Assembly: GCA_934725285.1 (NCBI GenBank)
Contig: CAKVBK010000060.1
Location: 1-10,256 of the forward strand
Direction: 5' to 3'
From: an uncultured Bacteroidales bacterium
GTDB taxonomy: Bacteria > Bacteroidota > Bacteroidia > Bacteroidales > UBA932
DNA length: 10,256 nt
In this document: positions 1 through 6,034 of the stretch, piece by piece
Position numbering within the stretch: the first letter of the stretch is position 1
Layout of the letters: every line of letters starts with the position of its first letter
Program-made: the position numbers and the translations under genes
The notes under the pieces: model-generated
The model's database searches: none
Told to the model about the DNA's origin: nothing
Seen by the model: the letters and a program-made list of their open reading frames with translations, nothing else

Positions 1-104
1 ATCTGAGGAACGTAGTATTCGTTGTCCGCATACAACTCGTTCGGGAACCGGACGAAACGCCTCAGATCCTGTCTGCTGATCACTTCCTTGGTTGTAATAG
101 CCAT
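1..104 (-). CDS. GNAT-like protein, N-terminal fragment (runs off left edge)
   Basis: An ATG at 104-102 on the minus strand opens a frame that stays open to the window edge, giving 34 codons. The visible protein begins MAITTKEVISRQDLRRFVRF and continues with a P-x-x-L-Y-x-x-N-x-Y-Y-V-P pattern. That opening, a lysine-rich start, an R/F-F-P-x-x-L-Y segment and then YYVP, is what I recall from Bacteroidota proteins of about 380 residues annotated as GNAT-family N-acetyltransferase-like or hypothetical. An AAGGA-like ribosome site lies just upstream of the ATG, unusually clear for this window. The catalytic part lies outside the window, so no substrate can be proposed. The family call is from memory of the N-terminus only; the presence of a gene here is more secure than its name. 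Confidence 0.6.
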   Translation of the reverse strand, partial: MAITTKEVISRQDLRRFVRFPNELYADNEYYVPQ

Positions 105-126
105 TGTCCTTTTACTTTACAATCCG

Positions 127-134
127 CTAAGGTA
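127..134 (-). promoter_or_regulatory. possible -7 box for the GNAT-like gene
   Basis: The minus strand reads TACCTTAG, one mismatch from the Bacteroidota -7 consensus TAnnTTTG. It would place transcription initiation near 120, about 15 nt before the ATG at 104. No convincing -33 TTTG is seen at the expected spacing, and the surrounding DNA is very A/T rich, so chance matches are likely. Confidence 0.3.
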
Positions 135-175
135 GTAAAAAATCGTAAAATATTATATTTTTGTATATACAAAAT

Positions 176-203
176 AGTCCCGTCATCACTCAATGACGGG
201 ACT
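176..203 (-). terminator. hairpin terminator after the fur-like/EamA/nitroreductase operon
   Basis: A perfect 11-bp inverted repeat (AGTCCCGTCAT at 176-186 and its complement at 193-203) encloses a 6-nt loop. It lies 53 bp beyond the stop of the nitroreductase. On the minus strand it is followed by ATTTTG and more A/T-rich sequence, so it could act as an intrinsic terminator for that operon, although the U-tract is short. No converging transcript is seen, so a bidirectional role is not needed. The gap 105-256 otherwise holds only A/T-rich sequence. Confidence 0.55.
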
Positions 204-256
204 TATTTGATTTATAAATAGATGATTAAAACATTTTGATGCAATAGTAAGACGGG

Positions 257-892
257 TTACTTTTTCTCGTATCCGACAGGGTGATTCAGCAAAAGTTCCT
301 GCCCTTCCTTGAGTCCGAGGGCAGTTTTGACCGCCTCGTGATCCATACTTCCTCTCGGAACCGTCGCCAACCCGAGGGCCTCGCAGGCAAGGCAGATGTT
401 CTGGGAGACGTAGCCTGCGTCGAGGGCTCCGAACATTGCGGTCTTTGCATCACGGAACTTGTACTTGTTAAGGTCGCACACGATCACGAGGAACAAAGGA
501 GCATTCGCGACAGAAGTCTGGCGGCCGGCCAGATCCGGGCGGATGTCCTTTCCTGAAACCTTGGTCAATGTGTTTTCTTGGGCATTGAAAAGCCAAGCGC
601 CGTCAGCGCGGCAGACATAGACGCTTTCCTCCTGTGTGTTCATCGCTGACGGAACAGTCAGCTTTCCGTCCTCACGGTTCACTCCGCAGGCGGCCCAGAG
701 TAACTGTGACAGAGTCGCTTCACTGATCTGCGCGTCGGAATATTCACGGACAGACGCTCTCTGCTGAAGAGCCTGGTAGAGAGTCATAGACACGTTTTTG
801 TCAGGCTGCGGAAGCTTGATGACTTCTTGTGCGAGTGAGGATGTGGCCAGCGCCGCGGCTGCCAAAACAATGATGATCTTTTTCATATTCAT
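257..892 (-). CDS. exported nitroreductase-family flavoprotein (SagB-type)
   Basis: The 211-residue product is a nitroreductase-fold protein, expected to bind FMN and carry out NAD(P)H- or substrate-linked redox chemistry; the substrate is unknown. Family marks are R-A-S-V-R-E-Y at 45-51, the flavin-site P-S-A-M-N at 81-85, a G-x-x-x-Q-N helix near 160-165 followed by LGLATVPRG, and the closing N-H-P-V-G-Y at 203-208. Residues 1-21 form a classical Sec signal peptide: a Lys pair, a run of Ile/Val/Ala, and SLA before Gln22. The mature enzyme should therefore be periplasmic, where free FMN is scarce. Length matches compact SagB/ThcOx-like nitroreductases of Bacteroidota. The ATG is 6 bp after the EamA stop, so the two are co-transcribed. 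A second ATG two codons in (MNMKK) is equally usable. The fold is confident, the physiological role unknown. Confidence 0.85.
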   Translation of the reverse strand: MNMKKIIIVLAAAALATSSLAQEVIKLPQPDKNVSMTLYQALQQRASVREYSDAQISEATLSQLLWAACGVNREDGKLTVPSAMNTQEESVYVCRADGAWLFNAQENTLTKVSGKDIRPDLAGRQTSVANAPLFLVIVCDLNKYKFRDAKTAMFGALDAGYVSQNICLACEALGLATVPRGSMDHEAVKTALGLKEGQELLLNHPVGYEKK

Positions 893-898
893 AGAGTT

Positions 899-1843
899 TT
901 AATGTTTGAGACTTGGATTGTGTGAGGCGGCGCGGCTCCGGTTGACGACGGCCACTCCGCTGAAAACCATAATGATGGCGATGACTTTCTGCCATGTCAT
1001 CGTGTCCATACCGCCGATGACGCTGAGCATGCAGGCAAGTATCGGCTGAAGGTAAGTGTACATCGCGACTATTGTCGGGCGGACGCTTTTCTGTCCGACC
1101 GGTATCATGAAATATGCCACGAACGTGGCGAAAAACACAAGGAAGCCGATTTCAAGCATCTGCGGCAATCTGATGGCGGAGTAATCCGTCGAGATCAGGT
1201 CACCTACAGACAAAGGCAGCGACATCAGCAGGGAGAAGAGGAACATCCATTTCATGAAGGTGACCACTGAATATTTCTGGATGAGCGGTCTGAACGCTCC
1301 GAGATACAGCGAGAAGCTGATGCTGTTCAGAAAGAGCAGCACAAATCCTAGTGGCGTTGTCGCTTCGACCCCGTTGTGGTTATGCACTGAATTGAAAATC
1401 AGGAATATGATTCCGAGGAAACTGATTCCCACTCCGGCAGCCTTCTTCGCGGTGATCGGCTCTTTCACGAATATGAACGCGAAGAACATCGTGAAGATCG
1501 GACCGAGGGTGCCTATGACCGACGCGTCTATGGTCGTGGCCATCGTGATGCCTTTCAGGAAGGTGTATTGCGTTATGAATAGACCGAATATGGAAGCCAA
1601 AGCTATCTGCACCAGATCCTTGGCCGGGACTTTTTCCTTCGGCATGAACAGTGATATCAGCCAGAACAGGACCGAAGCCCCGAGCGCTCTCAGCGTGAAC
1701 AGCGCGATAGGTGAGACGACCGCCGAGTTGGAGATGTCCTTCGTCAGCACGATGTTGACGCCGAAGATCGTGTAGGCCGCAAGCAGGGCCAGATGTCCTT
1801 TCAGATTACCGTCCGCCATTCCTTTCAGATTACTGTTTGCCAT
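899..1843 (-). CDS. EamA-family (drug/metabolite transporter) permease
   Basis: This is an inner-membrane protein of the drug/metabolite transporter superfamily, expected to have ten transmembrane helices in two EamA repeats. About 314 residues from the chosen start is the usual family length. Repeat 1 shows the typical opening (LLAAYTIFGVNIVLTK, then an F-x-L-R-A-L-G helix) and ends after T-L-G-P-I-F and VKEPIT. Repeat 2 ends with MYTYLQPILACMLSVIGG and a last hydrophobic helix. Substrates of this family (amino acids, nucleosides, metabolites, drugs) cannot be read from sequence. The frame is open upstream to a TTG at 1882, but the first ATG at 1843 overlaps the stop of the fur-like gene by 14 bp and is the natural coupled start. 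A second ATG at 1819 lies in a duplicated 24-bp unit. Being cotranscribed with a metal-type regulator hints at export of a metal-related compound; that is inference. Confidence 0.88.
   Translation of the reverse strand: MANSNLKGMADGNLKGHLALLAAYTIFGVNIVLTKDISNSAVVSPIALFTLRALGASVLFWLISLFMPKEKVPAKDLVQIALASIFGLFITQYTFLKGITMATTIDASVIGTLGPIFTMFFAFIFVKEPITAKKAAGVGISFLGIIFLIFNSVHNHNGVEATTPLGFVLLFLNSISFSLYLGAFRPLIQKYSVVTFMKWMFLFSLLMSLPLSVGDLISTDYSAIRLPQMLEIGFLVFFATFVAYFMIPVGQKSVRPTIVAMYTYLQPILACMLSVIGGMDTMTWQKVIAIIMVFSGVAVVNRSRAASHNPSLKH
1796..1843 (-). repeat. 24-bp tandem duplication of the EamA start region
   Basis: Two adjacent 24-bp units (1843-1820 and 1819-1796, minus strand) match at 21 of 24 positions, with A/G differences at unit positions 6, 7 and 10. 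Each starts with ATGGC and ends with GTAATCTGAAAGGA, encoding MANSNLKG then MADGNLKG. The start codon itself is duplicated. The stop of the fur-like gene lies inside the first unit in another frame. Confidence 0.85.
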
Positions 1844-2270
1844 ATTCAATCTCTGAACATCGCGGACATATTCCTTTGACAAGATAGTTCGCTGTGGTTT
1901 CTGAATATCCCTCCGGAAGTGTCACCGGCGGGATGTGTATGTCCTCAAGGCAGAAGGTGCGGTGGCATTTCTCGCAGAAGAAATGTACGTGTGCATCCTC
2001 ATCCTTCTCGGAATTGTGGCTCATGCAGAGTTCATAGCGGGTGCCGTCACCGCCATCTTCGATCGCATGGACCAGGTGATGCTCCTTGAACAATGTGAGG
2101 CTTCTGAATATTCCTGACTTGTCGATCGTTCCGATCTTGTCCTCAAGCTCCATCAGACTCAGCGGACGCTCCTCGGTAAGGAGAGCCCCCGCCACGATCA
2201 GCCTGTTGGCCGTGGCTTTGATGTCGTGCCGCTCAAGCAGTTCTGTAAGATTTACGTTCGGCATATTCAT
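1830..2270 (-). CDS. Fur-family metal-responsive transcriptional regulator
   Basis: The 146-residue product has the standard Fur layout. A winged-helix DNA-binding half occupies about 7-82 (recognition helix around DKSGIFRSLTLF at 50-61, wing ending GTRYEL). A metal-binding dimerisation half follows. A His/Asp/Glu-rich hinge at 85-96 ends in H-V-H, then C99-x-x-C102 with H103 and C107, and a second pair C135-x-x-C138. The two CxxC pairs match the structural zinc site of the family. The sensed metal is not decided by sequence. Zinc is favoured because the divergent neighbour is a zinc-type ATPase, and this regulator-ATPase pairing is common in Bacteroidota. It heads an operon with EamA and the nitroreductase. 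The ATG at 2270 is only 4 nt from a TAnnTTTG box, implying a leaderless mRNA or use of the second ATG at 2264. It probably controls itself through the palindrome at 2298-2312. Confidence 0.9.
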   Translation of the reverse strand: MNMPNVNLTELLERHDIKATANRLIVAGALLTEERPLSLMELEDKIGTIDKSGIFRSLTLFKEHHLVHAIEDGGDGTRYELCMSHNSEKDEDAHVHFFCEKCHRTFCLEDIHIPPVTLPEGYSETTANYLVKGICPRCSEIEYGKQ

Positions 2271-2274
2271 TTTA

Positions 2275-2282
2275 CAAATTTA
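2275..2282 (-). promoter_or_regulatory. TAnnTTTG -7 promoter box of the fur-like operon
   Basis: The minus strand reads TAAATTTG, a perfect match to the Bacteroidota -7 consensus. Only 4 nt separate its final G from the ATG at 2270, so initiation would fall on or next to the start codon. A GTTG 17 bp upstream, inside the palindrome at 2298-2312, could serve as a degenerate -33 element, which would place the operator over the promoter. Confidence 0.55.
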
Positions 2283-2297
2283 CGCATTTTTGCACTT

Positions 2298-2312
2298 TGC
2301 AACCCGGTTGCA
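2298..2312. promoter_or_regulatory. 7-1-7 palindrome, probable operator for the Fur-family regulator
   Basis: TGCAACC-C-GGTTGCA is a perfect 7-1-7 inverted repeat in the 92-bp gap between the divergent fur-like and ATPase genes. The 7-1-7 geometry is the classical form of Fur, Zur and PerR operators. It lies 15 bp upstream of the -7 box of the fur-like gene and 12 bp upstream of the candidate -7 box of the ATPase, so a bound dimer could affect both. The geometry and position are seen; that this regulator binds here is inference. Confidence 0.55.
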
Positions 2313-2324
2313 TGATTTTTTTTT

Positions 2325-2332
2325 GACCTTTG
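2325..2332 (+). promoter_or_regulatory. candidate -7 box of the P-type ATPase gene
   Basis: GACCTTTG matches TAnnTTTG at five of six fixed positions. Initiation near 2337 would give a leader of about 25 nt. A TTTG at 2296-2299 could be a -33 element, but at 25 bp the spacing is longer than usual. A run of nine T residues precedes the box. Confidence 0.4.
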
Positions 2333-2362
2333 CACCGTTGAAATCAAAGTCAAAGAAAGAAT

Positions 2363-4246
2363 ATGGAAAAGGAAAACAAAATCAGATTCGCGAGAATCAT
2401 TCTTTCAGCCGCCCTTCTCGGCGTGGCAGTCTTGGTGGAGAAGAGACTTGACCTCAGTGTCTGGCAACTTCTTCTTGTTTATTTGGTCCCTTATCTCATC
2501 GCAGGTTACGACACTTTGCTTGAGGCCGGAGAGAAGATCGTAAGAGGCGACTTTTTCGATGAGGACTTTCTGATGAGCATCGCCACAGTCGGAGCACTCT
2601 GTATCGGATTCATGCCCGGAGCGGAGACTCAGTTTCCGGAAGCAGTCTTTGTGATGCTGTTCTTTCAGGTCGGAGAACTATTCGAGGACATCGCTGAGGG
2701 GCGCAGCCGGAAGTCAATTTCCGCTTTGATGGACATCAGGCCCGACACCGCCAACGTCGAACGTGACGGAAAGATCCTGACCGTCAACCCGGATGATGTG
2801 AAAATTGGAGAGACGATTGTAGTGAAGCCTGGCGAGAAGGTGCCGATGGACGGAATAGTTCTCGAAGGCTCCTCAAGCCTTGACACCGTGGCATTGACCG
2901 GAGAAAGCGTGCCGAGAAGCATAGCCAAAGGCGACGACATCATCTCCGGCTGCGTCAATCTCACCGGAGTGATCCGCGCGAAAGTCACGAAGGCGTTCGG
3001 AGAATCCACTGCCTCAAAGATCCTTGACCTTGTCGAGAATGCGTCCGAGAACAAATCCAAGAGCGAGAGCTTCATCTCAAGGTTCGCAAAGATTTATACT
3101 CCGGTTGTTGTGATTGCCGCCCTTGTCCTTGCTTTTGTCCCTCCGGTTCTGTCTGGAGATTTCGGCGGCACGTTCGCTATATGGCTTTACAGGGCTTTGA
3201 CATTCCTGATAGTCTCCTGCCCGTGCGCCCTCGTGATATCCGTACCGCTTTCGTTTTTCGGAGGCATCGGCGGCGCGTCCACGAAAGGAATCCTTGTCAA
3301 GGGATCCAACTACCTTGAGGCACTCGCAAAAGTCGGGACGGTTGTCTTCGACAAGACCGGAACGCTGACGGAAGGCGTCTTCGATGTGACAGCCGTCCAT
3401 CCGGAAAACATTGATGAGAAGGAACTTCTGCATCTTGCGGCTCACGTGGAAAGATATTCCACCCACCCGATAGCGGTTTCTCTGAAGAACGCTTATCCTG
3501 GCGAGGCAGACGGATGCTCTGTCGAGAATGTGGAGGAGATAGCCGGCCACGGAGTGCGCGCGGTGGTGAACGGAAAGACCGTCTGCGTGGGCAACACCAA
3601 GATGATGGAAGCTGTCGGAGCGAAATGGAAGCCTTGCGAGAAGAACGGAACAATTGTTCACGTGAGTGTTGACGGAGTGTATGTCGGTCACATCGTGGTC
3701 TCGGACAGGATCAAGCCGGATTCCGCTGACGCGGTCAAAGCATTGAAGGCGGAAGGTGTCACAAAGACGGTGATGCTCACCGGCGACAAGCGTGAGGTCG
3801 GTGAATATGTCGCCTCGGCCGTTGGTCTGGACGAGTTCCACGCAGAGCTCCTGCCCGCCGACAAAGTCTCAGAGTTAGAGAAACTTCTCGCAAACAAGCA
3901 TCCCGGAAAGACCCTCGCATTTGTGGGCGACGGAATCAACGATGCTCCGGTGCTCGCCAGGGCCGACCTTGGAATAGCGATGGGCGGACTTGGATCCGAC
4001 GCCGCGATAGAGGCCGCTGATGTAGTCCTGATGGATGACAAGCCATCTAAGATTGCCCTCGGTGTGAAGATAGCCCGCAAGACCCTGCGTCTGGCAAGGG
4101 AAAACACCTTCTTCGCCATATTCATAAAGCTTCTTGTCCTCGTCCTTGCCGTTCTTGGTGTCGCGACAATGTGGATGGCAGTCTTCGCTGATGTCGGTGT
4201 CACAGTGCTCGCTGTTTTGAATGCGATGCGTGCCCTGAAGGTGTGA
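2363..4246 (+). CDS. zntA: P1B-type heavy-metal efflux ATPase, zinc/cadmium/lead class
   Basis: The 627-residue membrane ATPase should export Zn2+, Cd2+ or Pb2+ from the cytoplasm using ATP. In order it shows TGES (179-182, actuator), the transmembrane metal site C286-P-C288 in S-C-P-C-A-L-V-I-S, the phosphorylation motif D330-K-T-G-T, the P1B His-Pro pair at 368-369 with GHGV at 395-398 (nucleotide binding), TGD at 473-475 and GDGIND at 522-527. The last helices carry K589 and D610 in A-D-V-G-V-T-V, corresponding to the Lys and Asp that define the ZntA (P1B-2) metal site. Copper ATPases differ here. No N-terminal CxxC metal-binding domain exists: the first membrane helix begins within ten residues or so, making it about 100 residues shorter than E. 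coli ZntA. The ATG at 2363 has only an A-rich upstream region. It is divergent from the Fur-family gene and probably under its control. Confidence 0.93.
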   Translation: MEKENKIRFARIILSAALLGVAVLVEKRLDLSVWQLLLVYLVPYLIAGYDTLLEAGEKIVRGDFFDEDFLMSIATVGALCIGFMPGAETQFPEAVFVMLFFQVGELFEDIAEGRSRKSISALMDIRPDTANVERDGKILTVNPDDVKIGETIVVKPGEKVPMDGIVLEGSSSLDTVALTGESVPRSIAKGDDIISGCVNLTGVIRAKVTKAFGESTASKILDLVENASENKSKSESFISRFAKIYTPVVVIAALVLAFVPPVLSGDFGGTFAIWLYRALTFLIVSCPCALVISVPLSFFGGIGGASTKGILVKGSNYLEALAKVGTVVFDKTGTLTEGVFDVTAVHPENIDEKELLHLAAHVERYSTHPIAVSLKNAYPGEADGCSVENVEEIAGHGVRAVVNGKTVCVGNTKMMEAVGAKWKPCEKNGTIVHVSVDGVYVGHIVVSDRIKPDSADAVKALKAEGVTKTVMLTGDKREVGEYVASAVGLDEFHAELLPADKVSELEKLLANKHPGKTLAFVGDGINDAPVLARADLGIAMGGLGSDAAIEAADVVLMDDKPSKIALGVKIARKTLRLARENTFFAIFIKLLVLVLAVLGVATMWMAVFADVGVTVLAVLNAMRALKV

Positions 4247-4266
4247 ACACCAATAGAAATGAATAT

Positions 4267-4309
4267 AATCCCGGAAGTCAAGTGAATCTTTCGGGATTTT
4301 ATTATTTTT
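4267..4309 (+). terminator. intrinsic terminator after the P-type ATPase
   Basis: An 11-bp stem with one G-U pair (AATCCCGGAAG at 4267-4277, CTTTCGGGATT at 4288-4298) encloses a 10-nt loop and runs into TTTTATTATTTTT. It starts 20 bp after the ATPase stop and is the clearest intrinsic terminator in the window. Its T-tract overlaps the promoter box of the next gene. Confidence 0.75.
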
Positions 4310-4310
4310 G
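4303..4310 (+). promoter_or_regulatory. TAnnTTTG -7 box of the SDR gene, inside the terminator T-tract
   Basis: TATTTTTG is a perfect TAnnTTTG match. Five nucleotides separate its G from the ATG at 4316, which predicts a leaderless transcript. No recognisable -33 TTTG is seen at normal spacing. Since T-rich DNA produces such matches easily, confidence is moderate. Confidence 0.45.
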
Positions 4311-4315
4311 CGGTC

Positions 4316-5140
4316 ATGAAAACAAATGTCAAAACAGTGCTGGTGACCGGCGGGAGCAGCGGGATAGGGGCTGCTACCGCGGGGCTGTTGTGCGATGCCG
4401 GGATGACGGTCTATGCAGCGTCAAGAAGCGGGAAAGCTCCGGAGGGATATTCTCAGAACGGGAATATGATTCCGGTGGTGATGGATGTGAATGACAGTGA
4501 GGCGATTGCCGCTGTGGTAAGCATGATCGTTAGTGAAAAGGGAAGTCTGGACGCTGTAGTCTGCAATGCTGGAAACGGAATCGCAGGGCCAATCGAAGAA
4601 ACAACTATAGAAGAGATTGAAGCGCAATATTCAACGACATTCTACGGTGTTGTGAAGACAGTGCAGGCTTGCTTGCCGGTCTTCCGGAAGCAGGGACACG
4701 GGCGAGTGGTGACGGTCTCTTCCGTGGCGGCTCTCGCTCCGCTGCCGTACCAAGGCTATTATTCTTGCGTGAAGGCTGGAATATTGCAGCTTACCAAGGC
4801 GTTGGCCATCGAGACAAAGAAATTTGGCATTCAATGCTGTGTTGTGATGCCAGGTGATGTCAAGACCGGATTCACAAAGGCTCGTCGTGTGGCTGTGAAA
4901 ACTCAGAGAGAGGATTCTCCTTACTATAAAGGCTGCGCCAATGCTCTCGCTGCAATGGCAAAGGATGAACGAGAAGGCATGAGCCCTGAGGTCATCGGCA
5001 AAGCCATTCTCCGGCAACTCCAGCGAAAGAAGATGAAGCCGGAGGTCACTCCGACATTCCTTTACAGCCTGCTGGCATTCCTGCTCCGCAGGCTCCCTCA
5101 AAGGTTGGTCCTCAAGGTTATAGGCTGGATGTATTCATGA
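4316..5140 (+). CDS. short-chain dehydrogenase/reductase (SDR), classical type
   Basis: The 274-residue protein is a classical SDR using NAD(P)H to oxidise or reduce a carbonyl or alcohol substrate that cannot be named from sequence. The N-terminal Rossmann motif is T-G-G-S-S-G-I-G at 11-18, and NAG is at 84-86. The catalytic set comprises Ser135/136 in TVSS, Tyr149 and Lys153 in Y-S-C-V-K, then M-P-G-D-V-K-T at 178-184. An Arg at 37, after the second strand, is compatible with NADP(H) preference. The last 30 residues (about 245-274) form a hydrophobic, Arg/Lys-flanked tail that may attach the enzyme to the membrane or to a lipid-like substrate. The ATG at 4316 lacks a ribosome site and follows a promoter box by 5 nt. 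The TGA stop directly abuts the TAA of the convergent CDF gene. It appears monocistronic, with no clear functional link to its transporter neighbours. Confidence 0.9.
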   Translation: MKTNVKTVLVTGGSSGIGAATAGLLCDAGMTVYAASRSGKAPEGYSQNGNMIPVVMDVNDSEAIAAVVSMIVSEKGSLDAVVCNAGNGIAGPIEETTIEEIEAQYSTTFYGVVKTVQACLPVFRKQGHGRVVTVSSVAALAPLPYQGYYSCVKAGILQLTKALAIETKKFGIQCCVVMPGDVKTGFTKARRVAVKTQREDSPYYKGCANALAAMAKDEREGMSPEVIGKAILRQLQRKKMKPEVTPTFLYSLLAFLLRRLPQRLVLKVIGWMYS

Positions 5141-6034
5141 TTACAGTGAGTCATCCTCCGGCTCCAGATGCAGTGATATCTGTGTCTCCGCGCCAAACTC
5201 TTTTCGAAGGGCATCCTCCACTTTCTTGGAGATGTTGTGGGCTTCCTTCAACGAGATGTGCGAGCCGAGGACAAGGTGTCCTTCCATTATTATTCCAGGA
5301 CCCTCACGTCGTGTCTTAAGCTCGTGAAGATCTATGACCCCGTTGACCGCTCTCGCGGTTGCCTTGATCTTGTCCTCCACTTCATCAGGGAGCGACACGT
5401 CCAAAAGTTCCTTTATCGCCGGCACGGACATCTTCACCGCCATCACAAGAATGAATATGCTGATGACGCATCCGGTGATCGGGTCAAGGATAACGAATTT
5501 TTCACCAAGGAATATCGCGCCAGAGATTCCAAGCATGGAGCCGACAGAAGAAAACGCATCCGAACGATGGTGCCATGCGTTGGCTATCATCATCGGGCTG
5601 TTCAGAGCCTTCCCCTGAACGATGGTGTAACGGTAAAGAATCTCTTTCAGGACGATTGAAGCGACTGCTGCCCACAAGGCGATCATTCCCGGAGAACTTA
5701 CCTCTCCGCCATCCAGAATCAGACGGATCTTGCTTATTCCGCCGGACATCAGGTTTGCGGCGACGACAATAAGCATAAGGCTGATGATCAGCGTGGCGAA
5801 AGTTTCGAACTTGCCGTGTCCGTAGTCGTGGTCCTTGTCCCTTCCTTTGGCGGAGATCTTGACGAATACGATCACGACAATGTCGCTCAAAAGATCTGAC
5901 AGCGAATGAATTCCATCAGCTATCATTGCCGTGGAACGCCCCATCACACCTGCAATGATCTTGAATACAGTCAAGATGATGTTGACGACCGATCCGATCA
6001 GCGTCACGAATGTTACTTTCGTGGTTCTGTCCAT
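5141..6034 (-). CDS. cation diffusion facilitator (CDF) family divalent metal efflux transporter
   Basis: The 297-residue inner-membrane protein should export a divalent metal (Zn2+, Cd2+, Fe2+ or Mn2+) in exchange for protons. It has six predicted helices and a cytosolic C-terminal domain (about 210-293). The family metal site is seen as H43-x-x-x-D47 in G-I-H-S-L-S-D, and H155-x-x-x-D159 in W-H-H-R-S-D. E. coli YiiP has Asp-Asp/His-Asp at these places; an HD-HD set is typical of zinc-preferring members, while manganese types have Asp throughout. A D-Y-G-H-G-K-x-E loop at 70-77 is characteristic of this CDF branch. The C-terminal domain contains H-L at 252-254 and S-L-H-L-E-P near the end, suitable as regulatory metal sites. 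Its ATG shares one base with the nhaC stop (TAATG), implying translational coupling. It is convergent with the SDR, with no gap. Confidence 0.9.
   Translation of the reverse strand: MDRTTKVTFVTLIGSVVNIILTVFKIIAGVMGRSTAMIADGIHSLSDLLSDIVVIVFVKISAKGRDKDHDYGHGKFETFATLIISLMLIVVAANLMSGGISKIRLILDGGEVSSPGMIALWAAVASIVLKEILYRYTIVQGKALNSPMMIANAWHHRSDAFSSVGSMLGISGAIFLGEKFVILDPITGCVISIFILVMAVKMSVPAIKELLDVSLPDEVEDKIKATARAVNGVIDLHELKTRREGPGIIMEGHLVLGSHISLKEAHNISKKVEDALRKEFGAETQISLHLEPEDDSL

Noticed and set aside
1254..1775. A 173-codon plus-strand open frame
   Set aside because: It is antisense to the EamA gene, and its product has no recognisable features; the minus-strand protein explains the region fully.
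1844..1882. TTG at 1882 as the start of the EamA gene
   Set aside because: It would overlap the fur-like gene by 53 bp and add 13 residues that merely mirror that gene in another frame; the ATG at 1843 gives the usual family length.
2284..2293. Small inverted repeat GCA-TTTT-TGC
   Set aside because: Three-base arms in A/T-rich DNA are expected by chance; only the 7-1-7 palindrome next to it stands out.
3077..3841. A 254-codon open frame on the minus strand inside the ATPase gene
   Set aside because: It lies wholly inside a strongly conserved P-type ATPase frame and its translation shows no domain, signal or plausible hydrophobic pattern; it is a shadow of the other strand. The same holds for 3688-4332 and 2665-3075.
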